Assembly: GCA_018263655.1 (NCBI GenBank)
Contig: JAANWY010000200.1
Location: forward strand, 1-6,676
Length of the DNA: 6,676 bases
Reading direction: 5' to 3'
Source of the DNA: Anaerolineales bacterium
Lineage (GTDB): Bacteria > Chloroflexota > Anaerolineae > Epilineales > JAANWY01
This document shows positions 1 through 6,304 of this stretch, piece by piece. Made by a program: the position numbers and the translations under genes. The notes under the pieces were generated by a model, which was not told the origin of the DNA, searched no databases, and worked only from the letters and a program-made list of their open reading frames with translations. How positions within the stretch are numbered: the stretch's first letter is position 1; each line of letters starts with the position of its first letter.

Positions 1-2444
1 GGCCCCGTCGGGCCGATGGGTGGTGCACCGTAGCTGAGCCGGACCCTCACCCAGATCGCTCCGGGCCCGCGCTGAGGTATGTTGAACTGCGGGAAGAAGA
101 ACTGTGAAGCTCGCTTGACGTTGGTCCAGTCAGCCGGGTAGCCGTTGCACTGACCGCGTGTCCCGGGCGCAACATCGCACTGGACCGCCATTTCGTGGTC
201 TTCCCAGTCGCCATCTCCGTCGAAGTCCACCCAGCCTCGGATGTAGATGCGCCGGTCCGCCGCCATGCCGTACCGCGCCGCGCCTTCCCCAGAGGTACTG
301 ACGAGAATGGGCAGCCTGACCAGGTTCCCGGAGAGATACCACTCCTCCAGGAAGACGCCGTCATCAAATTCATCGAGATCGGGGATGTTGGCCTCCGACT
401 CCGTGTCAGCATCGAGGCCGAGCCACTCCCGAGTCGGGTCGCAGTGGAACGCCCCGTCATTGGCAGCAGTCGTGGGGTACGGCGGATCCTCCGCGTCGCC
501 GAAGTCTGCGGGAACTTCGGTGTCCTCGGCGGCTGTGTTGTTGTCGAGATTGGGGTCCGTCTCGTTGCCCGCCACTTCGGCTGTGTTGGTGATCACGCCG
601 ACCGCCTCACAGCCGGCCGCGACGACGAGCGTCACCGATGTACTCTCACCAGCCGCTAGGTCGCCGACGTCGCATTCGACTGTGCCAGAGGCCGTCTCCG
701 TGCAGCCGGCGCCCGAAATGAACCTGGCTCCCGGCGGCAGCGTGTCCGTGATCGCGACGCCACTAGCATCCGACGGGCCGCTGTTGGTAACATCCAAGGT
801 GTAGGTGAGTTCGCTGCCGGCTATCACCGGGTCTGGATCGTCGGCCTTGGAGATCGACAGATCCGTCTGTCGGATGACGCCTGTCTCCTCCGTTGCGGTG
901 TTATCGCTGGGGTCCGGATCCTCTTCGTTAGCCGCGACTTCAGCCGTGTTCGAGATGGTGCCACCGTCCGGCAACGAGGGGGCTAGAGCAACGACAATCT
1001 CCGCAGTCGCTGAAGCGCCGGCGGCTACGTCGCCCAACTCACACGTCACGGTACCGCCAGCCTCGCTGCAGCTTCCCTGACTGGGTGTAGCGGAGTCGAA
1101 AGTTGCACCGTCTGGCAGCGTGTCCGTGATCGTGACGCCACTGGCGTCGGAGGGACCGTCATTGCTGACTGTGAGGCTGTAGGTCAAGCTGTCGCCCGCG
1201 ACTGCCGGATCCGGATCGCCTGTCTTGGCGATCGATAGATCCGCCTGTCTAACGATTGTGGTCTCCTCGGTAGCAGCGTTGTCGCTCATGTCGGGGTCTG
1301 GCAGGTCGCCGGTCACCTCAGCAGTGTTGGTAAACGTTGCCCCGTCTGCCAAGGAGGGGTCCAAGGTGATGCCAAGTTCCACTGTCGCCGACTCGCCGAC
1401 GGTGAGAGTGCCCAGCTCACAAGTGACGGTGCCGCCGGCTTCGCTGCAGCTCCCCTGGCTCGGCGTGGCGGAGTCAAAGGTTGCGCCGGCCGGCAGGGGG
1501 TCGGTGATTGTAACGCCCGGGGCGTCGAAGGGTCCATCGTTGGTCACCGAGAGGGTATAAGTCAAGCTCTCGCCGGCGATCGCGGGATCGGGAGCACCCG
1601 TCTTGGTGATTGCAAGGTCCGCCACCTCTTCGGGGGCGAAGACGGTCGCGCCAATCTGGAACGTACCATCAGGCGCCTGAGCCGCAGCCCCCAGATTGCC
1701 AACGACGGTCTCAATGGCACCTGTGTTGACGTTGATGGTGACCAACTCCCCGGTCACAGAGTTAACGGTGTACCAGGTTCCTGTAGGTGACCGGACAAGT
1801 GTGCCCGCCCTAAGTAGACTGCCTGGGGCACCCACGATGGTAGCTGTGGCATCTGCCGGGTTGATGCTGATCAGTGAGTTAGCCGAGGTGATCGCGAAGA
1901 AGGCGCCAGTGTCAGGGTCCCACTCGAGAGATGCCGAAGCGAACCCGGTGTTCCCCACTTCCGTAACGGCGCCGGTGGCAACGTCTACCGTGGACAAGGC
2001 GCCGCCCGGCCACTCCACAACATAGAGCGTTATTCCATCTGGGCTGAAGGCAATCCCGCGTCCATCCAGCTGTCGGTCAGTCTGGACGACTTTCGTTGCC
2101 TCGCCGGTGATGACGTCCACTGCGACTACGAAGTCCTCGCCTATCGCCACGTCTCTGAACAGGCCGAAAAGTGTTCCCGCCGAAAACTCCGTGCCGGCCG
2201 GGCCAGGAACGGTTCCTCTGGCCTCTGCCATAGCTGATACCCCGGATTGGAAACCCGAAGGCCCAACCACCGTCGCCAACCCTGTCGCCGTATCGATCTT
2301 GATTAGCGCGTGATGAGCATTGTCGTGCCCAAACAGAGCGTACGGTCCTGGGCTCTGCGCTCCAACTGAGGATGCGAGCATCAGGATTGACATCAGAGCC
2401 GTCACGAACCCAATTAGTACAAGCTTTCTGAACGTCGGTTTCAT
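1..2444 (-). CDS. Secreted surface protein: signal peptide, beta-propeller-like region, three DUF11 repeats, GEVED-type C-terminal region (3' end cut by window)
   Basis: The minus frame is open from ATG at 2444-2442 to the left edge: 814 codons, no stop, so the C-terminus is missing. AGGAGGT five bases upstream fixes the start. Residues 1-29 are a signal peptide (positive FRK start, hydrophobic core 8-24, VGA before Q30). Residues 35-270 carry five propeller-like signatures of the type DxxTGxxTxVG (about 50-61, 110-120, 153-164, 193-205, 236-249). Three DUF11 (PF01345-like) repeats follow at 275-400, 401-526 and 527-644, each with T.TD.LP.GA and a close cysteine pair (333/342, 459/468, 581/591) that could form a disulphide. 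Residue 647 begins DFGDAEDPPYPT, and 738-749 hold WVDFDGDGDWED, an acidic, possibly Ca-binding loop; both are typical of GEVED-domain proteins, and the GEVED motif itself would lie just past the edge. Inferred role: exported structural or adhesive surface protein. No enzymatic residues seen; anchor unknown. Confidence 0.93.
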   Translation of the reverse strand, partial: MKPTFRKLVLIGFVTALMSILMLASSVGAQSPGPYALFGHDNAHHALIKIDTATGLATVVGPSGFQSGVSAMAEARGTVPGPAGTEFSAGTLFGLFRDVAIGEDFVVAVDVITGEATKVVQTDRQLDGRGIAFSPDGITLYVVEWPGGALSTVDVATGAVTEVGNTGFASASLEWDPDTGAFFAITSANSLISINPADATATIVGAPGSLLRAGTLVRSPTGTWYTVNSVTGELVTINVNTGAIETVVGNLGAAAQAPDGTFQIGATVFAPEEVADLAITKTGAPDPAIAGESLTYTLSVTNDGPFDAPGVTITDPLPAGATFDSATPSQGSCSEAGGTVTCELGTLTVGESATVELGITLDPSLADGATFTNTAEVTGDLPDPDMSDNAATEETTIVRQADLSIAKTGDPDPAVAGDSLTYSLTVSNDGPSDASGVTITDTLPDGATFDSATPSQGSCSEAGGTVTCELGDVAAGASATAEIVVALAPSLPDGGTISNTAEVAANEEDPDPSDNTATEETGVIRQTDLSISKADDPDPVIAGSELTYTLDVTNSGPSDASGVAITDTLPPGARFISGAGCTETASGTVECDVGDLAAGESTSVTLVVAAGCEAVGVITNTAEVAGNETDPNLDNNTAAEDTEVPADFGDAEDPPYPTTAANDGAFHCDPTREWLGLDADTESEANIPDLDEFDDGVFLEEWYLSGNLVRLPILVSTSGEGAARYGMAADRRIYIRGWVDFDGDGDWEDHEMAVQCDVAPGTRGQCNGYPADWTNVKRASQFFFPQFNIPQRGPGAIWVRVRLSYGAPPIGPTG
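513..866 (-). repeat. DUF11 repeat 3 (coding, divergent)
   Basis: Residues 527 to about 644, starting TDLSISKAD. It keeps the DUF11 core (LTYTLDVTNSGPSDASGV, ITDTLPPGA, ITNTAEVAGNE) but is about 8 residues shorter. The cysteine pair is spaced C-X9-C instead of C-X8-C, and there is an extra cysteine in AAGCEAVG. It leads into the GEVED-type region. Confidence 0.88.
867..1244 (-). repeat. DUF11 repeat 2 (coding)
   Basis: Residues 401-526, starting ADLSIAKTG. Nearest relative is repeat 1. Their nucleotide differences within the shared cysteine-pair block are synonymous (for example GCC ACG CCG against GCT ACA CCC), pointing to an old duplication held by protein-level selection, not a recent copy. 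Confidence 0.9.
1245..1622 (-). repeat. DUF11 repeat 1 (coding)
   Basis: Residues 275-400 of the surface protein, starting ADLAITKTG. Same length as repeat 2 (126 codons) and alignable with it without gaps. The cysteine-pair block (FDSATPSQGSCSEAGG and on through TVTCELG) is identical in repeats 1 and 2 at protein level. Confidence 0.9.
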
Positions 2445-2449
2445 ACACT

Positions 2450-2456
2450 ACCTCCT
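2450..2456 (-). promoter_or_regulatory. Ribosome binding site of the surface-protein gene
   Basis: AGGAGGT read on the minus strand, five bases before ATG 2444. It matches the anti-Shine-Dalgarno sequence fully and decides this ATG over an out-of-frame GTG at 2448. Confidence 0.9.
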
Positions 2457-2477
2457 CGCTTCGTGTTGTGAGTTTGT

Positions 2478-2493
2478 CCCCAGAGGTCTGGGG
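2478..2493. promoter_or_regulatory. Perfect inverted repeat CCCCAGA-GG-TCTGGGG in the surface-protein leader
   Basis: Two 7-bp arms around a 2-bp centre. As RNA this would fold as a 6-bp stem with a tetraloop, about 33 nt before the start codon. It has no following T-run, so it is not an intrinsic terminator. It could be a repressor operator or an mRNA-stabilising hairpin. Confidence 0.5.
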
Positions 2494-2554
2494 CGTTGCA
2501 GTACGCGCGAAAATCGTGTCGAGGCTAGCCTCTCGACAAGGTTGGTCATCAGAG

Positions 2555-2591
2555 CCGGGGGCATCGGTCGGGAGACCTCGCCCAGCTTTGG
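2555..2591. repeat. Isolated degenerate copy of the right-hand GGGAGAC repeat
   Basis: GGGAGACCTCGCCCAGCTTT at 2570-2589 matches the right-array unit GGGAGACCTCGTCTAGCTTT (from 6338) in 18 of 20 bases. It is preceded by GGGGGCATCGG, resembling the GGGGACATCGG that precedes the array unit, with about 9 bases in between missing. The family is therefore dispersed, not confined to one array. Confidence 0.65.
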
Positions 2592-2698
2592 ATCGCCTGT
2601 CGGACTAGTTGCCGGTTCACGTGTCAACAGCTACGTGCTGCTGTGTCAACATGAAAAGGTGCTACCTCCTGAGCAGGGATGACAAGTGGGGCACCGCT

Positions 2699-2727
2699 AG
2701 TATATCAGAGTCACTGCCGGCTGTCAA
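2699..2727 (-). promoter_or_regulatory. Strong sigma70-type promoter for the surface-protein gene
   Basis: Read on the minus strand: TTGACA (2727-2722), 17-base spacer, TATACT (2704-2699). The -35 is perfect, the -10 matches 5 of 6, and TG one base before it makes an extended -10. Predicted start near 2692, directed at the gene beginning at 2444. No other minus-strand gene intervenes. Confidence 0.75.
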
Positions 2728-2735
2728 ACACTTCC

Positions 2736-2744
2736 CGTCCGATG
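2736..2744. repeat. Left target-site duplication, CGTCCGATG
   Basis: Nine bases directly abutting the left end of the MITE and repeated exactly at 2908-2916 on its right side. The MITE ends and the duplication meet without a gap on both sides. Confidence 0.88.
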
Positions 2745-2907
2745 CAGCAATTCGAGATTTGATGCGAATCCGCGTGCTGACCGTCCAAGAAGCATACTGA
2801 GTAGGTGTCAGCCGTATCGAAGTGTGCTTCTTGGACGGTCAGCACACCTCGATACGCCTTCTTCGAGCGGCTACTCGGCATGCTGACCGCCAAATCTCGA
2901 ATTGCTG
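2745..2907. mobile_element. 163-bp MITE (non-autonomous transposon)
   Basis: Terminal inverted repeats are perfect over 17 bp: CAGCAATTCGAGATTTG at 2745-2761 and its reverse complement at 2891-2907. The element is bounded exactly by 9-bp direct repeats CGTCCGATG. It holds no transposase and no credible frame, so it must move in trans. The interior is itself palindromic: arms 2774-2797 and 2822-2845 pair over 24 positions (one G-T). TGCTGACCG recurs near both ends and inside in inverted orientation, as expected of subterminal transposase sites, though that role is inferred. Nine-base duplications occur in several IS families, including IS4-like ones; I cannot name the parent. The intact ends and duplication suggest fairly recent insertion. 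Confidence 0.88.
2774..2845. repeat. Internal long hairpin of the MITE
   Basis: Perfect 21-bp arms at 2774-2794 and 2825-2845, extended to 24 with one G-T pair, around a 24-nt centre. A competing stem, 2814-2827 with 2842-2855 (13 of 14 pairs), uses the same right arm, so two exclusive folds are possible. No T-run follows on either strand, so it is not an obvious terminator. Confidence 0.85.
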
Positions 2908-2916
2908 CGTCCGATG
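2908..2916. repeat. Right target-site duplication, CGTCCGATG
   Basis: Exact copy of 2736-2744, directly abutting the right MITE end. The next base, 2917, is the first base of the uvrC promoter -35 box. Confidence 0.88.
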
Positions 2917-2945
2917 TTGACGCTTCCGCTGTCCAGTGTTACAAT
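2917..2945 (+). promoter_or_regulatory. Strong sigma70-type promoter for uvrC
   Basis: TTGACG (2917-2922), 17-base spacer, TACAAT (2940-2945), each 5 of 6 to consensus. TG at 2937-2938 gives an extended -10. Predicted start near 2952, leaving a leader of about 103 nt before uvrC. GAATAG (2967-2972) and CTATTC (3014-3019) could close a loose stem in that leader; I see no known riboswitch. Confidence 0.72.
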
Positions 2946-3033
2946 AGATTAGGGGGATTCGTAACTGAATAGGCTGCTGCCCTCGCAGTTGAGAAATGCG
3001 AAAAGATGCAGGTCTATTCTTGATCCAACCGGT

Positions 3034-3049
3034 ATACTACATGTTGTAT
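3034..3049. promoter_or_regulatory. Near-perfect 16-bp palindrome just before uvrC
   Basis: ATACTACATGTTGTAT is a 16-bp palindrome except for one mismatched pair, centred on ACATGT and ending 5 bases before the GTG start. It could be an operator or a structure covering the start. It does not match the LexA patterns I know from Gram-positive bacteria (GAAC-N4-GTTC) or alphaproteobacteria. TATACT (3033-3038) overlaps it but has no -35 at proper spacing. Confidence 0.35.
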
Positions 3050-3054
3050 GAGAA

Positions 3055-4944
3055 GTGAACGAACGCCACGAAGTTTCAGACAACATCAGAGATATTCTTG
3101 ATAACCTGCCCACCAAGCCCGGCGTCTACCTTCTGCAGGATGAGTCGGGCAAGATTCTTTATGTGGGCAAGGCCGTCAACCTGCGCGCCCGGGTGCGGTC
3201 GTACTTCCATAAGTCCGCCAGCCTGAGCCCGAAAGTTCGCCGGCTGGTGGATCACGTGGCCGGCATCGACTTCATCGTCACAGAGTCAGAGCTCGAGGCG
3301 CTGATCCTGGAAATGAACTTGATCAAGCGCCACCAGCCGCGCTACAATGTGCGACTGAAGGACGACAAGCGCTATCCGTACATCAAGGTTACCTGGCAGG
3401 ACGATTTCCCGAAGGTGTACGTCACGCGGCGGATGCGTCAGGACGGCGCGCGGTATTACGGACCATTCACAGCAGCCTGGGCCGTGTACCAAACGTTGCA
3501 CACGCTGCGTAGCGTGTTCCCATATCTCACCTGCAATCGGAACATCATGGGCGAGGATGAACGAGCGTGCCTTTACTATCATATCGGACTGTGCCAGGCT
3601 CCCTGCATTGGTGAAGTGAACCGCAAGGAATATCGTGCGATGATTCAGGGACTGTGCGATTTTCTCGAAGGCAAAACAGAACACGTCGTTCAAGAGCTGC
3701 GGCAGGAAATGCAGGAAGCGGCCGAGGGTCTAGAATTCGAACGCGCGGCGGCCGTGCGTGACAAACTGCGAGCCATAGAACGTGTCATCGAACGCCAGAA
3801 GGTGGTCTCGCCAGAATTGGCCGATCAGGACGTCATCGCCCTGGCCCGGGACGACAGCCAGGCATGCGTGCAGGTGTTCTTCATCCGCAGCGGGAAGCTC
3901 ATCGGGCGTGAGTACTTCATGCTGGAAGGCGCCGAAGATGAGGAGGCCCGCGATGTCATGACCTCCTTCGTCAAGCAGTTCTACGACGAAGCGGCGACCA
4001 TCCCGCCGGAAATTCTCGTCCAGGATGAGATCGACGAGGCGCTCATCATCGAGTCTTGGCTGCACGACATGCGGGGGGACAAAGTCGTGATAGGCGTGCC
4101 GGACGATGGTCAGGGCCAGGCCCTAGTCGAGATGGCGGCCGAGAATGCAGCCGAGACACTGCGGGCGCTGGGTGCTCAGTGGCATGTCGATGAGGGCAAG
4201 CAAGTGACCGGCGTCGCGGAGCTGCAAGAAGCGTTGGAGATGGAGCGCCCGCCGGCCCGCATCGAATGCTACGATATTTCCAACATCCAGGGGACAGCGG
4301 CCACCGGTAGCATGGTCGTCTTCGCCAAAGGCGCACCGCGCAAGAGTGACTACCGACGGTTCAAGATCCGCAACGTGGAAGGCGCCGACGATTATGCGAT
4401 GATGCAGGAAGTGCTGCGCCGGCGCTTCCGTCGCCTTGTGGCCCGCAAAGAACAGGATGTCGTCCCGATCACCAAAGCCGACGGTCCCCACGCCGCGCCA
4501 GAAGCCGATGCGTGGAGCATCACACCTGACCTGGTCGTCATCGACGGTGGGAAGGGGCAGCTAAACGCAGCTCTAGACGTTATGCAGGAGCTAGGTGTAG
4601 ACCACATCCCGGTTGTCGGCTTGGCAAAGAAGAAAGAGGAAATCTTCAAACCGGGCGATCCCGACCCCATCATGCTGCCTCGCGATTCTCAGGCACTCTT
4701 CTTAGTACAGCGCGCGAGAGACGAGGCCCACCGGTTCGCGCTCAACTACCACCGCCGGCTACGGCGTAAGCAGGGGGTAGCCTCGATTCTGGAAGAGGTT
4801 CCAGGAATCGGCCCGAAGCGCCGGCAGTCCTTGCTAAAGGCCTTCGGCTCTGTGGAGGACGTGCGTAAGGCCTCGCTGGATGAGCTTTTGGCAGTGCCTG
4901 GTATGACGCGGCCGGCCGCCGAGAATCTCAAGGCCTATTTGTGA
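3055..4944 (+). CDS. uvrC: UvrC, excision nuclease subunit C
   Basis: Complete at 629 residues, within the usual size of the family. UvrC joins the UvrB-DNA complex in the cytoplasm and cuts the damaged strand on both sides of the lesion. Domains: GIY-YIG nuclease at about 20-98 (GVY 23-25, YVGKA 36-40, R46 and E81 corresponding to E. coli R42 and E76); four cysteines 160, 172, 180 and 184, with the C-X11-C-X7-C-X3-C spacing of the E. coli Fe-S ligands; UVR helix pair near 205-245 (LEFERAAAVRDKL) for UvrB contact; RNase H-like second nuclease with D407 (YDIS), D497 (VIDGGKGQL) and H559 (RDEAHRFA); tandem helix-hairpin-helix at 578-629. All catalytic residues are present, so it should be active. 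The frame has a stop at 3049 and GTG 3055 is the first possible start. No good Shine-Dalgarno precedes it, implying modest translation. Common YDISH reads YDISN here. Confidence 0.98.
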   Translation: MNERHEVSDNIRDILDNLPTKPGVYLLQDESGKILYVGKAVNLRARVRSYFHKSASLSPKVRRLVDHVAGIDFIVTESELEALILEMNLIKRHQPRYNVRLKDDKRYPYIKVTWQDDFPKVYVTRRMRQDGARYYGPFTAAWAVYQTLHTLRSVFPYLTCNRNIMGEDERACLYYHIGLCQAPCIGEVNRKEYRAMIQGLCDFLEGKTEHVVQELRQEMQEAAEGLEFERAAAVRDKLRAIERVIERQKVVSPELADQDVIALARDDSQACVQVFFIRSGKLIGREYFMLEGAEDEEARDVMTSFVKQFYDEAATIPPEILVQDEIDEALIIESWLHDMRGDKVVIGVPDDGQGQALVEMAAENAAETLRALGAQWHVDEGKQVTGVAELQEALEMERPPARIECYDISNIQGTAATGSMVVFAKGAPRKSDYRRFKIRNVEGADDYAMMQEVLRRRFRRLVARKEQDVVPITKADGPHAAPEADAWSITPDLVVIDGGKGQLNAALDVMQELGVDHIPVVGLAKKKEEIFKPGDPDPIMLPRDSQALFLVQRARDEAHRFALNYHRRLRRKQGVASILEEVPGIGPKRRQSLLKAFGSVEDVRKASLDELLAVPGMTRPAAENLKAYL

Positions 4945-4952
4945 GGGGGTGA
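4944..4952 (+). promoter_or_regulatory. Ribosome binding site of the PH-domain gene
   Basis: AGGGGGTGA, one mismatch from the extended consensus AGGAGGTGA; its G-run ends six bases before ATG 4956. It begins on the last base of the uvrC stop codon, so ribosomes ending uvrC sit on it, which suggests translational coupling. Confidence 0.8.
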
Positions 4953-4955
4953 CCC

Positions 4956-6167
4956 ATGCCTGATCAAGCACAGTTCCCAGGTCAATATCCAGACGAAAAG
5001 GTCATATTCCTACTGCGGCGCCATTGGTTCATCCTTATGATGTGGCTGGTACCCCCCGTCATCCTGTTTCTCGTAACAGTGGGCGTCGGCGTCGGAATTG
5101 GCCTAGCGCTGCCACTCACAACGCCGATATGGGTCGGCGTGATCCTCCTGTTGTCAATAGGTCCCCTCGGGCTAGCTGTGTGGCGCTTTCTGGATTGGGA
5201 GAACGACCATTACATCTTGACTGACCGTCGCATTCTGCACATCGAGCGCGTCTATTTCTTGTTCGAGAGCCGAGAAGAAGCTGGTCTGAACAGGATCCAG
5301 GATGTCACTATCCAAATGCCGTCCCTGGCAGCCAACTTGCTCTACTTTGGCGACGTCGAGATCGAGACAGCGGGCACGGCCGGACAGATCCAGTTCAAGT
5401 CTGTGGCTAAGCCGCGCAAGGTCCAACGGCTCATCTTCAAGCAAGCGGGCCTTCCAGAACCGGGCACGAGAGAGTCAGAGGAGTGGCAACCCGATAGAAT
5501 TCGCATCTTGCGTCCCTTGGAAGCATTCACCCGGATGCTCTACGCGGTTGTACCGCAAGACGGGCGGGTAGTGGTCTGGCGCAAACACTGGTTTGTATTG
5601 TTCACGAAGATGATGCGGCCATTGTTAGCCGCCCTACTGCTCCTCGTGGTATGGATCGCCATCATATCATCCTCGGTGCCAGCGCCGCTTCAGTTTGCGC
5701 CCGAGAGAGTCATCAAGGTGATGCCTGGCATATTGCTCCTCATCCTGGCCGGCTGGATGGCGTGGATCACCATCGACTGGCATAACGATCTGTACATCCT
5801 GACAGACAAGCACGTCATCGATATCGAGAAGCGGCCTTTTACTCTGGAATTTCGCCGCGAAGCGAATCTGGGGATGATCCAGAACGTGAGCTACGAACAG
5901 CCGTCGTTCGTTGCCAAACTCTTGGGCTTCGGCAACACGCGGCTGGAGACGGCCGGCACCATGGGCGAATTCACCTTCGATAGCATTGCCAACCCCCACG
6001 AGGTACAAGAGGAAATCACACGACGCTTGGATCAGTTCCGCCAGCGCAGTCAGCTCAATCGGCCCGAGCCGGCGCCGAGAACCCGCGAGGAACTGGAAGC
6101 GATGCTTCGGGAAATCCTCGGCGACGAGTACGACATAGCACCCCGCCGGCCTGGAAGCCAGAGCTAG
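4956..6167 (+). CDS. Membrane protein with two tandem bPH2 (PF03703-like) domains
   Basis: 403 residues, no signal peptide. The order is two membrane helices (about 26-50 and 56-78), a bacterial PH-like domain (79-163), a linker, two more helices (about 220-240 and 255-273), a second PH-like domain (274-360) and a charged tail. The halves are an internal duplication: residues 80-157 align gap-free with 274-351, sharing DW.ND.YILTD, REA.L..IQ.V, PS..A.LL.FG, ETAGT.G and S.A.P..VQ. RRHWFIL (21-27) and RKHWFVL (209-215) begin each half. The bPH2 family (YdbS/YdbT-like) is membrane-bound and mostly of unknown function; some members are linked to envelope stress. It follows uvrC by 11 bp with no promoter seen between, so it is probably co-transcribed. 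A functional link to DNA repair is not shown by anything in the sequence. Confidence 0.93.
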   Translation: MPDQAQFPGQYPDEKVIFLLRRHWFILMMWLVPPVILFLVTVGVGVGIGLALPLTTPIWVGVILLLSIGPLGLAVWRFLDWENDHYILTDRRILHIERVYFLFESREEAGLNRIQDVTIQMPSLAANLLYFGDVEIETAGTAGQIQFKSVAKPRKVQRLIFKQAGLPEPGTRESEEWQPDRIRILRPLEAFTRMLYAVVPQDGRVVVWRKHWFVLFTKMMRPLLAALLLLVVWIAIISSSVPAPLQFAPERVIKVMPGILLLILAGWMAWITIDWHNDLYILTDKHVIDIEKRPFTLEFRREANLGMIQNVSYEQPSFVAKLLGFGNTRLETAGTMGEFTFDSIANPHEVQEEITRRLDQFRQRSQLNRPEPAPRTREELEAMLREILGDEYDIAPRRPGSQS

Positions 6168-6214
6168 TGGACCATTTCAGAAGCCTGGGGCTCCACAAGC
6201 GATGCTCAAGCCCT
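6168..6214. other. Short spacer between the PH-domain gene and the repeat array
   Basis: No gene, no clear terminator. A tiny AGCC/GGCT stem at about 6182-6192 lacks a T-run. Confidence 0.4.
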
Positions 6215-6275
6215 AGGCTCGTATACGAAGCCCTACGGACTGTATGTAGCTCGAAGAGCCTTTGTATATGAGCCT
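6215..6275. repeat. Branched inverted repeat, copy 1
   Basis: Outer arms 6215-6230 and 6260-6275 pair over all 16 positions if G-T pairs are allowed. The enclosed bases contain two small hairpins: CTAC/GTAG (6233-6236 and 6246-6249) and CTC-GAA-GAG (6250-6258), giving a three-way junction. Compared with copy 2 it has A-to-G at 6221, still able to pair with T, A-to-G at 6237, and an extra C near 6259. Confidence 0.8.
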
Positions 6276-6292
6276 GGTCGTTCACGGCCAGG
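6273..6292. repeat. 8-bp stem with TTCA tetraloop, copy 1
   Basis: CCTGGTCG pairs with CGGCCAGG (one T-G) around TTCA. It shares CCT with the right arm of the preceding branched repeat, so the two structures compete for three bases. Without a T-run it is not an intrinsic terminator by the usual rule. Confidence 0.7.
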
Positions 6293-6304
6293 CGGTGGGC
6301 TGAG

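Larger units (their letters stand above)
2445..2692 (-). promoter_or_regulatory. Long 5' leader of the surface-protein mRNA
   Basis: If transcription starts about 7 bases after the TATACT box, the mRNA has a leader near 248 nt. On the minus strand it contains, in order: a second strong Shine-Dalgarno (AGGAGGT, 2670-2664) followed after 11 bases by an 11-codon frame (2652-2617, MLTQQHVAVDT then TGA); a degenerate copy of the right-hand repeat (2555-2591); a 12-bp perfect palindrome GAGGCTAGCCTC (2521-2532); and the dyad at 2478-2493. No known riboswitch family is recognisable to me. The structures are seen; a regulatory role is inference. Confidence 0.4.

Noticed and set aside
195..2313. Plus-strand open frames across 195-2313
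   Set aside because: They lie antisense to one uninterrupted minus-strand frame with signal peptide and recognisable domains, and have low-complexity Ser/Ala/Val content typical of the complement of that gene.
2077..2448. Minus-strand frame starting GTG 2448 (MYETDVQKACTNW...)
   Set aside because: It is one base out of register with the real gene at ATG 2444, which has the signal peptide and stays open to the window edge.
2320..2893. Small frames in the intergenic region
   Set aside because: They cross promoters and the MITE inverted repeats, have no ribosome sites, and their peptides show no recognisable motif.
3033..3038. TATACT as the uvrC -10 box
   Set aside because: No -35 hexamer at 15-19 bases upstream and no TG extension; TTGACG-17-TACAAT at 2917-2945 is far better.
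3286..4931. Minus-strand frames inside uvrC
   Set aside because: They are shadows of a complete, fully conserved uvrC; no ribosome sites or recognisable domains.
6215..6292. tRNA or intrinsic terminator in the array
   Set aside because: The fold has no anticodon arm or tRNA consensus boxes, and neither hairpin is followed by a T-run.
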